Source: Halobacteriovorax sp.
GTDB taxonomy: Bacteria; Bdellovibrionota; Bacteriovoracia; Bacteriovoracales; Bacteriovoracaceae
NCBI GenBank assembly: GCA_002720865.1
Contig: PBIO01000030.1
Coordinates: 62,001-126,000, forward strand
Direction: 5' to 3'
DNA length: 64,000 bases
Shown in pieces: positions 27,262 to 35,651 of this stretch. A program made the translations under genes and the position numbers. How positions within the stretch are numbered: the first letter of the stretch is position 1; each line of letters begins with the position of its first letter. The notes under the pieces were generated by a model. It worked only from the letters and a program-made list of their open reading frames with translations. It made no database searches and was not told where the DNA came from.

Positions 27262-28698
27262 TCAATTCTGGTCTTTATCTTCTGTATTTGCTTCAACTTC
27301 CACGTTACCTAGAAAAGAGAGGTCGATATCTAAGTCATCTGCTTTATCAATGATTTCGTGGGTTTTGGCTTCGAGCTGGTCTTCTTTATCTTCGATATTC
27401 TTCTGACTAAGACCTAATTCTTCTTTAAGGGCATCATCAACTTCTTCAAGAGACTCACCTGTTAAGCGCTCAAAAGCTTCGTCTAGAGCAGCTGAAAGTT
27501 CAGCTTCTTCGTTATCATTAACCTTAAGAAGATCCTCGCCTAGAACCTCATCATCCTCGTCTTTTATAGGTTCCCCTGTTTCAAGATCGATCATTTCGAA
27601 TTCTTCATCGAGGAATTCATCTTCTTCAGGAACATTAAATGGTCCTGCTGTTAGATCTCTAATAATTTGAGGATCAGTTACTGCCGTCATAAGTTCAGAA
27701 TCAATAGAAGCTCTATTTTCATTAATAATGATTTGAGCGTTTACATATTCTTCTAGAAGATCAAAAGCACTTCTAGCTGGCTCTTCACCTTCCGTATTTC
27801 CTTCTTTCTTTTTCTTATCTGCTTTATTTAAAGACTTAACAAAGTCAGTATCAGAAGCAATAGACTTAATAGACTCAGTTAACTCTTCTAGCTCTTCCAT
27901 TTCATCGAACATGAATTTCTCTTTATCACCAGCGTGAACAAGATTTTTAATGTCTGACATTTTAGCCGTATTTGTTTTACTCATCTCTTCAACTTCGTGC
28001 TCAGGCGGAAGCTGTGAAAGATCGGCTAAATTGAAAACCTCTAAAAATTCAGGCGTGGTTCCATATAGAACTGGGCGACCCATTTCGTCTGAACGACCAG
28101 CAACTTTAACTAATCGCTTGTCCATTAAGCCACGAACAATATGACCGCTATCAACGCCTCTAATTTTATCAACTTCAATTTTTGAAACCGGCTGTTTATA
28201 AGCGATAATGGCTAACACTTCTAATGCAGTAGGAGTTAAGACAAGAGAGTTAACTTTAAATAAGTCCTGCACATACTTTGAGTATGTTGCCTTTGTTCTA
28301 TACTGATATCCCTCAGCTACCTCTACTAGACGAATTCCGTGATTAGGAACTTCATACCCGTCCATTAATTTAGTAAGTGCATCGTGAACGACTCTAAGGG
28401 GTAGATCTTCATCAATTAATTTTCTTATTTTTTCTAATGAGACAGGACGGTCACTCATAAAAATAATCGTCTCAATAGCACCGCAAAGAGTCTCTTCATT
28501 GAGACCTGTACGCGCTTGCCATAGTTTATCTTCCTGTTGTTCCGGGTCGTAGAAGTCGAGTTCTAAAGAGAAGTCTTTTTCTTCTAGCTGGGCCATAAGT
28601 TCCTCAGGAACTTCATCGTCAGGAAAAAGAGCATCTAAGCCTTCCGGAAATCTTGCTTCTAATGTTTCAATTTCTTCAATTTGTAGTGTGTCTTCCAT
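27262..28698 (-). CDS. scpB: Segregation and condensation protein B with long acidic extension
   Basis: ScpB dimerises and binds ScpA in the SMC condensin complex. The family core (two winged-helix domains) is at about residues 68-235: LCGAIETIIFMSDRPVSLEKIRKLI, YQYRTKATYSKYVQDLF, LTPTALEVLAIIAYKQPVSKIEVDKIRGVDS and RPVLYGTTPEFLEVFNL. The protein has 478 residues, roughly twice the usual size. It carries an acidic N-terminal extension of about 65 residues and a very acidic C-terminal extension of about 240 residues. AGGA lies before the ATG and scpA ends 11 bases upstream. Confidence 0.93.
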   Translation of the reverse strand: MEDTLQIEEIETLEARFPEGLDALFPDDEVPEELMAQLEEKDFSLELDFYDPEQQEDKLWQARTGLNEETLCGAIETIIFMSDRPVSLEKIRKLIDEDLPLRVVHDALTKLMDGYEVPNHGIRLVEVAEGYQYRTKATYSKYVQDLFKVNSLVLTPTALEVLAIIAYKQPVSKIEVDKIRGVDSGHIVRGLMDKRLVKVAGRSDEMGRPVLYGTTPEFLEVFNLADLSQLPPEHEVEEMSKTNTAKMSDIKNLVHAGDKEKFMFDEMEELEELTESIKSIASDTDFVKSLNKADKKKKEGNTEGEEPARSAFDLLEEYVNAQIIINENRASIDSELMTAVTDPQIIRDLTAGPFNVPEEDEFLDEEFEMIDLETGEPIKDEDDEVLGEDLLKVNDNEEAELSAALDEAFERLTGESLEEVDDALKEELGLSQKNIEDKEDQLEAKTHEIIDKADDLDIDLSFLGNVEVEANTEDKDQN

Positions 28699-28709
28699 AA
28701 GTTCCTGTC

Positions 28710-29639
28710 CTATTGAAGGATAATTTTCTCGTCTTCAGTTGTTGGTATTGCAGGTGGCATTTCATTTGTCTCTAATGTTTCCACTTGCGCCTCTTGAGCC
28801 ATTTCTTTTAATGCATCCGCATCGATTTCTTCAGGAAGCGTCCCCTCTTCCTCTTCTTCATCAAACCCATTGGCCTGTTCTGGATTAAAGTCCTCTAATG
28901 TTTTAGTAACGTTTACATAAATATTAGACATGGACTCATTTTGAAAAATTTCAATTCTATGTAGTCTTGCTAGTTCTAAAAGTGAGATGAAGGTGATGAC
29001 AATATTATCAATTGTTTTTTCACCATCCTTAACGAGAAGTGTTTCAAAATCTGTTTTCTCTCCGATGGTTAAAAACTTCTTTAAGAAATTAAGCTTCTCT
29101 TTAATAGAAAGTCGGTCTCTTCTAACAACCGTATATTTTTTTCTTTCTTTTTGCATGAGCTCAATCATAGCCCCAGTTAACTTATCAAGCTCAATCGGAG
29201 TTAAGATTGAGTTAACAATGGCTTTTCTGTTTACCTTTGGCTTACAGAAAATATCGTGACCCTTTTTAGGAAGTCCCCAAAGAATTTCTCCCATTTTTTG
29301 AAAATGTTGAAGTTCCTCGAGTCTACGAATAAGTTCAGACTGACTGGTAATATTGAGATCCCCAGTTCCATCTAGGCCATCTTGTAATCTTCCCATCTCT
29401 TCTTCTGTCACACAGTTCTTAGACTTAAGAAATAATAGGGTGGCTGCTAGATAGAGATAATCTCCAGCAACGTCAAAATTGAGCTCTCGCATCCCAGCCA
29501 GATAACCCAAATACTGTTGAGTGATTGTGGTCAAGTCCAGTTCACGGATGTCCATTTCTTCTTTTTGCACAAGCAATAAAAGAAGAGCCAACGGTCCATC
29601 AAAATGATCTGTTTTGACCTGAATACTAGTGTCTAACAT
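28710..29639 (-). CDS. scpA: Segregation and condensation protein A
   Basis: Kleisin subunit of the bacterial SMC complex, bridging SMC heads and ScpB. The product has 309 residues. The N-terminal kleisin signature is clear: KTDHFDGPLALLLLLVQKEEMDI, then TQQYLGYL and GDYLYLAATLLFLKSKNC; the C-terminal winged-helix part is at about 165-240 (FLKKFLTIGEKTDF; TFISLLELARLHRI). A Glu-rich tail of about 60 residues is extra. GAGAGG lies before the ATG. It follows an M50 protease gene by 17 bases. Confidence 0.95.
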   Translation of the reverse strand: MLDTSIQVKTDHFDGPLALLLLLVQKEEMDIRELDLTTITQQYLGYLAGMRELNFDVAGDYLYLAATLLFLKSKNCVTEEEMGRLQDGLDGTGDLNITSQSELIRRLEELQHFQKMGEILWGLPKKGHDIFCKPKVNRKAIVNSILTPIELDKLTGAMIELMQKERKKYTVVRRDRLSIKEKLNFLKKFLTIGEKTDFETLLVKDGEKTIDNIVITFISLLELARLHRIEIFQNESMSNIYVNVTKTLEDFNPEQANGFDEEEEEGTLPEEIDADALKEMAQEAQVETLETNEMPPAIPTTEDEKIILQ

Positions 29640-29656
29640 GTGCCTCTCTCATGCTA

Positions 29657-30310
29657 TTAACCTAATAGGCTAATAAACAAATTTGCCATTCCTCTGCCCA
29701 TCATGAGCGCGGGAGTCATTACATATCCTAAAATGGGTGTGAACCAAATTAAGAGAATAAATAAAAAACTAAAGCGTTGAAGTTCTTCATACTTTCTAGC
29801 TTGTTCATAATCTAAAAAAGTTGAAACCATTTTCGACCCATCAAGAGGTGGAAAGGGGATCAGATTAAACACAGCTAAGATAATATTTATATAAATCGAG
29901 CTTTCGAGCATTTTAAAAAGAATTGAATTAAATCCAAAATCTGTTGTTACTTGAGTTGCGATAATCGCCAAGAAGAAAGCGCTTAAAATTGCGACTAATA
30001 CATTGGCAAGAGGACCAGCAAAACTCACCCAAAAAATTCCAGAGTTGATGCTTTTAAATCTTCTTGGATCTACAGGAACTGGCTTGGCCCAACCAAACAT
30101 AGTTCCGCCCATCATAATACCAATCATTGGAAAAATAATTGTTCCAACCAAGTCGTAATGAACAATCGGGTTCATTGAAAGTCGGCCCATTCTTTCAGCA
30201 GTATCGTCACCAAAACCCTTGGCGACTCTTGCATGTGCCCACTCATGGAATACGATTCCAAGTAAAAAGCCCGGAAGGGCGGTGGCTAGGCGAAGTACGG
30301 TTTCTTGCAT
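29657..30310 (-). CDS. Site-2 protease family (M50) membrane protein
   Basis: Compact polytopic metalloprotease of the YwhC/Rv-type M50B group, 217 residues. The zinc motif HEWAH is at 22-26 within the first helix (FLLGIVFHEWAHARVAKGFGD), and the second motif NLIPFPPLDGSKM lies near 155 and supplies the Asp ligand. There is no PDZ domain, unlike RseP. Adjacency of this protease with scpA, scpB, rluB and trpS is a known conserved neighbourhood. An ATG at 30310 is preferred to the in-frame TTG at 30319; neither has a clear ribosome site, so the start is uncertain. Its substrate is unknown. Confidence 0.9.
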   Translation of the reverse strand: MQETVLRLATALPGFLLGIVFHEWAHARVAKGFGDDTAERMGRLSMNPIVHYDLVGTIIFPMIGIMMGGTMFGWAKPVPVDPRRFKSINSGIFWVSFAGPLANVLVAILSAFFLAIIATQVTTDFGFNSILFKMLESSIYINIILAVFNLIPFPPLDGSKMVSTFLDYEQARKYEELQRFSFLFILLIWFTPILGYVMTPALMMGRGMANLFISLLG

Positions 30311-30351
30311 AATGGTCAACTATAGCAAGGGCGCTTCGATGAGACAACGAA

Positions 30352-30374
30352 TCAGGGCCGACAGAAGGCCCTGA
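30352..30374. repeat. Perfect 8-bp inverted repeat upstream of the M50 protease gene
   Basis: TCAGGGCC (30352-30359) and GGCCCTGA (30367-30374) flank a seven-base loop. No T-run follows on either strand. It lies after the hydrolase-PilZ gene and before the M50 gene, both on the minus strand, so it may be a weak terminator or a leader hairpin. Confidence 0.5.
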
Positions 30375-30431
30375 AAAGCTAAAGATTACATATGCTTGAT
30401 GCAGTGAGAATGCTGTTAGAAATAGTTTTTT

Positions 30432-31664
30432 TTAAGCTGCGTCGCAAAATCCATTAGACTGCCCTGCGACATGCCTAACAAATTCTTCGACCTCTTTGGC
30501 CTTTCCAAAGTGATACCTCTTAAAAATTCCTCTCACAGTATCTTCCCGATCGTCCACGAGAAAGAGATCCATTTCTAAATCATTAAAGGGCAACCTAATT
30601 TTTAAATTCCTATTATTAATCGGTAAGTCTCCCGATAGACTTTTATCGAGCATCACCCCAGCAGTAGAAATATTTACGATATTTACGGGATAAAAATTTC
30701 CACCACCTTCGATAAAAGAAATATCATCAATTTCATATCGAGGCTCAAGTCTTTGAAGCATTACTGGATATTCGGATTTATTAAAAATCTTTACCCCTGT
30801 TGTTCCATTGATGGGAATACCGGCCAAAAACTTTTTATAAAGCTTATTTACCAATTTTTTATTTTCATAAGGCGCAAGATGATCTGTATTGCTTATTATT
30901 CCAAAAGTACTATTTTCGCAAAGCCTCGCAACAGAAAAGCATTCGGCTGGAGTTGTAAAATTATCGTACTCCCCCACTAATACTAATGTTTCACAAGTTG
31001 GTCCGGTCGGAAGCTCATGGAGGTCGAGAAGTCTTCTAGTATTGATTTCATACCGAACCAGATCTGCCGCCTCTAATTTAAGCATATTCTTATACAGGCC
31101 TTTTTGAAGAAGCTCGGCACCCTTGATCTCATGTCTTCTATAAAAGTTTAAAAGATTTAGAACTACCCCCGCACTAAATCTCTCCATCTTTCCTTCGTTT
31201 AAAGAAGTGAAGCTCTCTTCAAGTAAGAGTCTAACTGATTCCCTAACTTCCGGAGTTGTTCCCCCTAAAATCAGCTTATCCGTTCGACTGGGATACTTTG
31301 AAGCGAAGTGAAATCCAATAGCAGAGCCATAAGAGAGTGCTATCGGAGTTACTTTTTCTACCCCTACTTGATCTAGAAAGCCGCATAAAATATCTGCTAA
31401 CTCTTCAAAGCTTAAGTTATCCCCAAGATCATCATTCCCACCCTGCCCTGGAAGATCCACCAAAAGAACTGGGTGAACATCACTTAGTAATTCAACATCC
31501 TTTTTAAAGGATTTAAATTTTTGAAAGGCTCCTCCTAAAATCAAAACAGGATTTTTATGAGCTGTTTTGGGTCTTGAAAAGCTTAAATATTGAACAAGTC
31601 TTCCATTAACTTCCACACAAAGAGGTGGTCTGTTAAAAGAGTCCATTGAAACGAGTGGTTTCAT
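30432..31664 (-). CDS. Alpha/beta-hydrolase fused to a C-terminal PilZ domain
   Basis: Protein of 410 residues, no signal peptide. Residues 20-285 form an alpha/beta-hydrolase: a strand PVLILGGAF, the LVDLPGQGG loop near 68-75, a nucleophile elbow ALSYG with Ser111 (Ala replaces the first Gly of GxSxG), Asp234 in VGEYDNFT and His262 in NTDHLAP, so the catalytic triad looks complete. Residues about 300-395 fit PilZ: RLEPR at 305-309 (RxxxR) and NISTAG at 331-336 ([DN]xSxxG), the two c-di-GMP contact motifs. The enzyme's activity may thus be controlled by c-di-GMP. Substrate unknown. GGGG precedes the ATG. Confidence 0.83.
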   Translation of the reverse strand: MKPLVSMDSFNRPPLCVEVNGRLVQYLSFSRPKTAHKNPVLILGGAFQKFKSFKKDVELLSDVHPVLLVDLPGQGGNDDLGDNLSFEELADILCGFLDQVGVEKVTPIALSYGSAIGFHFASKYPSRTDKLILGGTTPEVRESVRLLLEESFTSLNEGKMERFSAGVVLNLLNFYRRHEIKGAELLQKGLYKNMLKLEAADLVRYEINTRRLLDLHELPTGPTCETLVLVGEYDNFTTPAECFSVARLCENSTFGIISNTDHLAPYENKKLVNKLYKKFLAGIPINGTTGVKIFNKSEYPVMLQRLEPRYEIDDISFIEGGGNFYPVNIVNISTAGVMLDKSLSGDLPINNRNLKIRLPFNDLEMDLFLVDDREDTVRGIFKRYHFGKAKEVEEFVRHVAGQSNGFCDAA

Positions 31665-31858
31665 AGTTTCCCCTACGTTGAATTGAGACTATTAATATTG
31701 AGCTGACGTTCTGAGGAAGTGATCTCGCTTTCACTTTATCAATCACCCCTAACCGGTCAACACAATGCTTCACAATAAATTTAATCAAGTAAAAATCAGC
31801 TATTTAACTACCCAATGCCCCGATAAGGAGGCATTTCAGTGGTACAATATATTTAGAC

Positions 31859-32866
31859 ATGCAAATTCTAATACTCTCAATATTTCTCTTCTCAAGTTAT
31901 GCAGTCGCTAACGATGAGTACCTAAGTGAGCGCTTAGAAAGAGAGATTAAAAAAAGTGATTTTTCAACGATTGATGAACTAGCGGAAAACGAAAGAGTGA
32001 TTAGAGACTTATCTCTTAGGGAACAATACTTTAAGGAAAGAGAAAAGCCTTGGTCTCCAATTCCATTTCGAGCCCTACTTATAAAAGGCACACGCCTAGT
32101 GGATGTTAAAACCGGCAAGGTCTATTTTACTTCTTCTGATATGTACGTTTATGCCCAAGAGGAAACAATAGGAAGTCAGATCACTTATATTCTCAATCAA
32201 GAAAAAGAAGCTAAGTATAAAACCTTCACAAAAAACCTTAGATCCATAGAGCGAGATATTGCCCTTTATCCAGAAGTTGATGTTAATAAGTCTTATCTTG
32301 AAAAGCCTAAATATCACTCCACTGATAAGACTTTGGAAATAGAAAGTCATATGACGTTTCATATTGAGACCATGAAGAGTATCTTTTTTGCGGATCTCTA
32401 TAATGGAACAGAGACCCTATCTACGGCTAATCGTTTTCAATCAAAAACTTTCTTTAATTCTGTTTTACCGGTTGATTTTGGATTTTCATTAGGATTCCAA
32501 GAGGGCCTATGGAATGATACTGATAATCAAGTAAAGTGGAGCACTGGATACTTTGGCCCGAGCCTTAGATGGCAATTTGCGAAGTGGGGCAAGGCTAGGT
32601 TTAATACAAAGCTAGGTGTTGAGCGCTCCTTTAGGTTCACGGCTATTGGAACTTCTTCTAGAGCGACATTTTCAAGTTTAACTTACGACTTCGAATTAGA
32701 GGCTGTTTACAACAGTGCAATCGGACCATTTCTCTTTGGCTGGACCCTAAGGAATATGACCTGGCAATTAGAAGATACTGACACTCCCTTAAATATCATT
32801 AATAATAAAAAAGAAATAACATCGACCAGTATTTTCGCTGGTTATAGGGTCGATTTTGATTTTTAA
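31859..32866 (+). CDS. Secreted, probably outer-membrane protein of unknown function
   Basis: The product has 335 residues with a signal peptide to about residue 17 (MQILILSIFLFSSYAVAN). Residues 18-130 are charged and helical; after about 170 the chain is strand-rich with aromatic girdles (FFNSVLPVDFGFSLGFQEGL; LEAVYNSAIGPFLFGWTLRNM), ending in IFAGYRVDFDF with a terminal Phe, as barrel proteins do. No known family. A TACAAT -10-like element lies 11 bases before the ATG and no good ribosome site is seen, so the transcript could have a very short leader. The next gene overlaps by 11 bases. Confidence 0.72.
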   Translation: MQILILSIFLFSSYAVANDEYLSERLEREIKKSDFSTIDELAENERVIRDLSLREQYFKEREKPWSPIPFRALLIKGTRLVDVKTGKVYFTSSDMYVYAQEETIGSQITYILNQEKEAKYKTFTKNLRSIERDIALYPEVDVNKSYLEKPKYHSTDKTLEIESHMTFHIETMKSIFFADLYNGTETLSTANRFQSKTFFNSVLPVDFGFSLGFQEGLWNDTDNQVKWSTGYFGPSLRWQFAKWGKARFNTKLGVERSFRFTAIGTSSRATFSSLTYDFELEAVYNSAIGPFLFGWTLRNMTWQLEDTDTPLNIINNKKEITSTSIFAGYRVDFDF

Positions 32867-33935
32867 AGCAGTATTCTTTTTTATCATCTCCATTAGTGTT
32901 GCCCACGCGGGTAAGGCAGTCGTCATCGTTTTGGAAACCCCTCTTTTTTTAGAAAGAAATACTAAATCTAGAGTTCTACAGCTTGTTAGGAAGAATCAAG
33001 AAGTTTGGATTCACGATAGGGAGTTTGGTCTTTCTCCACTAAAACCCGACTATGAAACCCTAAATGATTCCAATCAATTTTCTGACTTAAAAAAAATTAA
33101 ATACGATATAGGTGAAGTAAGGGCTGGTTTTCTAGAGACTATGGACCGCAATGGCAACACGGCCTATATTAAAAAGAGTCATGTAAAGCTCATTTACAAA
33201 GATGATAGGGAATCACTTACTAATGTGAATCCTTTTATTGAAGATCCAACGGATTATAGACTCCAGGAACCTCTGCCCGATGATTATCCTTTAACGGATC
33301 CAACGAAGATGCGCGCTTTTGCTCAAATGGTATTTGGACCAGCTTATAGATCCCAACATAACTATATTGATCCCGTTAAAAACTCCGACAGAAAATTTAG
33401 AAAAGGACTTGCTGTTGGCTACACCAGAAAAGCGGGCTGGGATCAAAATGATCGTTTTTATTTTGGAGGCTACGGTCACTTTACTGTGGGTGAAACCTCC
33501 CATACTTTCTCAAGTGGCGACTTAGAAACGGCCAGAGAGATTTCCTATCAAATCTCCTTAGGTCCAACATTAAGTTTAGATGTTTTTAGAAGAGAAAGAT
33601 GGAAACTCTCCGTAGGTGGAGGAATAAATCTAAACTGGAACCGACACTTCGTGAAATTAACTTCTGCTGCGATTGGAGAAGAAGAAAGAATCTATGAGGG
33701 GATAAACTTCACTCCCCGATTGTTCTCTAAGTTTCACTGGCGTGATTTCTTTATACCTAATGTTGATTTAGTTTTTGGAATCGATATGCAGTTCAGCTTG
33801 GCACAGGAATATGCCAATAATGCAGCTCCAAATTTCCCAGACCTTTGGACTGATCAAGTAACAACTAGTGATACATTCCGCACCCCAACGGCCGGGGTCA
33901 TGACCTACCTTATTGGCTTTCAATCCAACTATTAA
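32856..33935 (+). CDS. Secreted protein with SH3-like N-terminal part and barrel-like C-terminal part
   Basis: The product has 359 residues. The start is TTG inside the end of the previous gene; only this start yields the signal peptide MIFKAVFFFIISISVAHAG. Residues about 19-120 look like a bacterial SH3-type fold (VVIVLETPLFLERNTKSRVLQLVRKNQEVWIHD ending TAYIKKSHVKLIYK). Residues 150-359 are long alternating strands with aromatic ends (RYFYFGGYGHFTVGE-like; AGVMTYLIGFQSNY), suggesting an outer-membrane barrel. Paired with the upstream gene, the two probably form an envelope unit. Confidence 0.7.
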   Translation: MIFKAVFFFIISISVAHAGKAVVIVLETPLFLERNTKSRVLQLVRKNQEVWIHDREFGLSPLKPDYETLNDSNQFSDLKKIKYDIGEVRAGFLETMDRNGNTAYIKKSHVKLIYKDDRESLTNVNPFIEDPTDYRLQEPLPDDYPLTDPTKMRAFAQMVFGPAYRSQHNYIDPVKNSDRKFRKGLAVGYTRKAGWDQNDRFYFGGYGHFTVGETSHTFSSGDLETAREISYQISLGPTLSLDVFRRERWKLSVGGGINLNWNRHFVKLTSAAIGEEERIYEGINFTPRLFSKFHWRDFFIPNVDLVFGIDMQFSLAQEYANNAAPNFPDLWTDQVTTSDTFRTPTAGVMTYLIGFQSNY

Positions 33936-34106
33936 CCGACTGTTATAGTTTTTTAAAATTAATGCATATTGTCAATATTTTCAACAGTTTGCAACTCAAA
34001 AATTGTCTAAAGTTTCTACACAAGTTTTCGATAAGTAATACATAACGGTTGAAAACCGCTTCTAGGACGGAAGGGTTATAAGACATGCATTCCAGGAGGG
34101 ATACCC

Positions 34107-34307
34107 ATGCAAAACGATAGAGAAGTTCTTTTTCAAAAATTAGGAAACACTTGGTACGTATTTACAGAAACTGAAAATGACGTTGTTTATTCAGTTCTTC
34201 CTGATGGCATGAATCCACATACAACTAAACTAGAGCTATTTGAAGTGATTGAAGATCACCTAGAAAGAGTCGCCGATCATTACAATAAAGCTGAAACAGC
34301 TGCATAA
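34107..34307 (+). CDS. Small protein of unknown function
   Basis: Product of 66 residues with no signal peptide. It starts with beta-like MQNDREVLFQKLGNTWYVFTETENDVVYSVLP and ends in an amphipathic acidic helix. A strong GGAGGG ribosome site lies five bases before the ATG, which makes a real gene likely despite the size. A small hairpin (34046-34058) lies in its 170-base leader region. No family recognised. Confidence 0.7.
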   Translation: MQNDREVLFQKLGNTWYVFTETENDVVYSVLPDGMNPHTTKLELFEVIEDHLERVADHYNKAETAA

Positions 34308-34312
34308 TTGTT

Positions 34313-34498
34313 ATGGGTGTCAAAAAACTAGAACGCCTTTATAAAGAAGGCGATAAGCTACAGTGCAAAAAAGACAAGGAGCTTGTAGAGCAGTACCAAA
34401 AAGCTATTGCTGATAAGCTCCAAGACCCAGAGCTGGCCAAAAAAGCGGCTATGATCATTGAGCAGATGCTCAAAGAGAAACTCAAGTCTAACAAATAA
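34313..34498 (+). CDS. Small basic helical protein of unknown function
   Basis: Product of 61 residues, Lys/Glu/Gln-rich and probably all helix (MGVKKLERLYKEGDKLQCKK; LAKKAAMIIEQMLKEKLKSNK), with one Cys. No membrane segment and no known family. It starts five bases after the previous small gene and lacks a clear ribosome site, so translation may be coupled. A real gene is likely but not certain. Confidence 0.55.
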   Translation: MGVKKLERLYKEGDKLQCKKDKELVEQYQKAIADKLQDPELAKKAAMIIEQMLKEKLKSNK

Positions 34499-34553
34499 GT
34501 GCCACACTCGATTCCTGGTGGTAAAATTCGGAATATTTATTTCGGAGACCATT

Positions 34554-35651
34554 ATGGGAATATCATTTTACGACTTCAAAAATCTTCACCACGAAACTTT
34601 TCGTCAAAGAGTCTTAGAAAGATTTAAAAATATCGTAGATACCGGATCATTTGTTGAAGGTGAATTTAATAAAAAATTTGAAACTGAATTTGCAAAACTT
34701 CAAGGTGCAAAACATTGCTTACTTGTTGCAAACGGAACTGATGCCCTAGAAATTTCACTTGTAGCATCTGGTGTAGGTGTCGGTGATAGAGTTGGTGTTC
34801 CAGGAATAACATTTTATGCTACAGCAGAAGCGGTGTTAAATATTGGAGCAATCCCAGTCTTTATCGATGTGGATTATAATACTGGTTTAATATGTCCTGA
34901 ATCTTTCAAACGAGTCTCTGAAAAGTACGTTTTAAAAGCCGTTATGCCAGTTCATATTTATGGTCTCCCCTGTGATATGGAAGCTATTAACAAGATTGCC
35001 TCAGATAAAAAAATTCCAGTCATTGAAGATGCTGCTCAAGCGCAGGGAGCACTTGTTCACACTGGACCAGTTGGCTCAAGTGGTAACCTCACGACTTTTT
35101 CTTTCTATCCAACTAAAAACCTAAGTGCCATGGGTGATGCTGGATGCATCTTAACCGACTCTGATGAGCTCGCGAAAAAAATAGATGTTATCAGAAATCA
35201 TGGCCGCGGAGATGAAAACGCACTTGGAAGAAATAGCCGGTGCGACCATATGCAGGCAGCAGTCCTGCATTTAAAGCTAGAAGAAATCTCTCATAATAAT
35301 CAGCTAAGAGAAGAAGTTGCTGAGAAGTACTTCGAAGCCCTCAAGGACTTACCAATTGGTCTTTTGGCGAAAAAATATATTAGATCAAGCTCTTGGCATC
35401 TCTACCCTATTCAATTAGATGATAAAGAAAAAGCCAGTGGTCTTTTGATTCATTTGCAAGCTAAAGGTATTGGCTGCACTTCTTTTTATGAACGGGCCCT
35501 TTCGCAGGAACCACCACTAGTTGAGTATGACGGGGAAAAAACAGAGGCTGAAAAAAGAGCGGGAAGAACTGTATGTCTTCCCATGCATCCTTTTTTAACT
35601 GACGATGATATAAACACCATCGCCAGTGAAGTAAAAAGCTTTCTTAGTTAA
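34554..35651 (+). CDS. DegT/DnrJ/EryC1/StrS family aminotransferase
   Basis: PLP-dependent sugar aminotransferase of 365 residues, normally using UDP- or dTDP-4-keto-sugars and Glu as donor. The PLP lysine is Lys188 in FSFYPTKNLSAMGDAG; the upstream HCLLVANGTDALEISL, IEDAAQAQGA and the later RNHGRGDENALGRNSR are also typical. The ATG at 34554 is chosen for GGAG six bases upstream; the frame extends back another 96 bases into the preceding small gene with no support. Its sugar is unknown. The end overlaps the convergent peptidase-like gene by eight bases. Confidence 0.9.
   Translation: MGISFYDFKNLHHETFRQRVLERFKNIVDTGSFVEGEFNKKFETEFAKLQGAKHCLLVANGTDALEISLVASGVGVGDRVGVPGITFYATAEAVLNIGAIPVFIDVDYNTGLICPESFKRVSEKYVLKAVMPVHIYGLPCDMEAINKIASDKKIPVIEDAAQAQGALVHTGPVGSSGNLTTFSFYPTKNLSAMGDAGCILTDSDELAKKIDVIRNHGRGDENALGRNSRCDHMQAAVLHLKLEEISHNNQLREEVAEKYFEALKDLPIGLLAKKYIRSSSWHLYPIQLDDKEKASGLLIHLQAKGIGCTSFYERALSQEPPLVEYDGEKTEAEKRAGRTVCLPMHPFLTDDDINTIASEVKSFLS

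Noticed and set aside
31859-33935. The two overlapping secreted proteins as one frameshifted gene
   Set aside because: The second frame has its own complete signal peptide and the first ends in a terminal-Phe barrel signal, so two genes are more natural.
34458-34553. Longer start for the DegT aminotransferase
   Set aside because: The extension overlaps the preceding small gene and lacks a ribosome site; the ATG at 34554 has GGAG six bases upstream and gives a normal family N-terminus.
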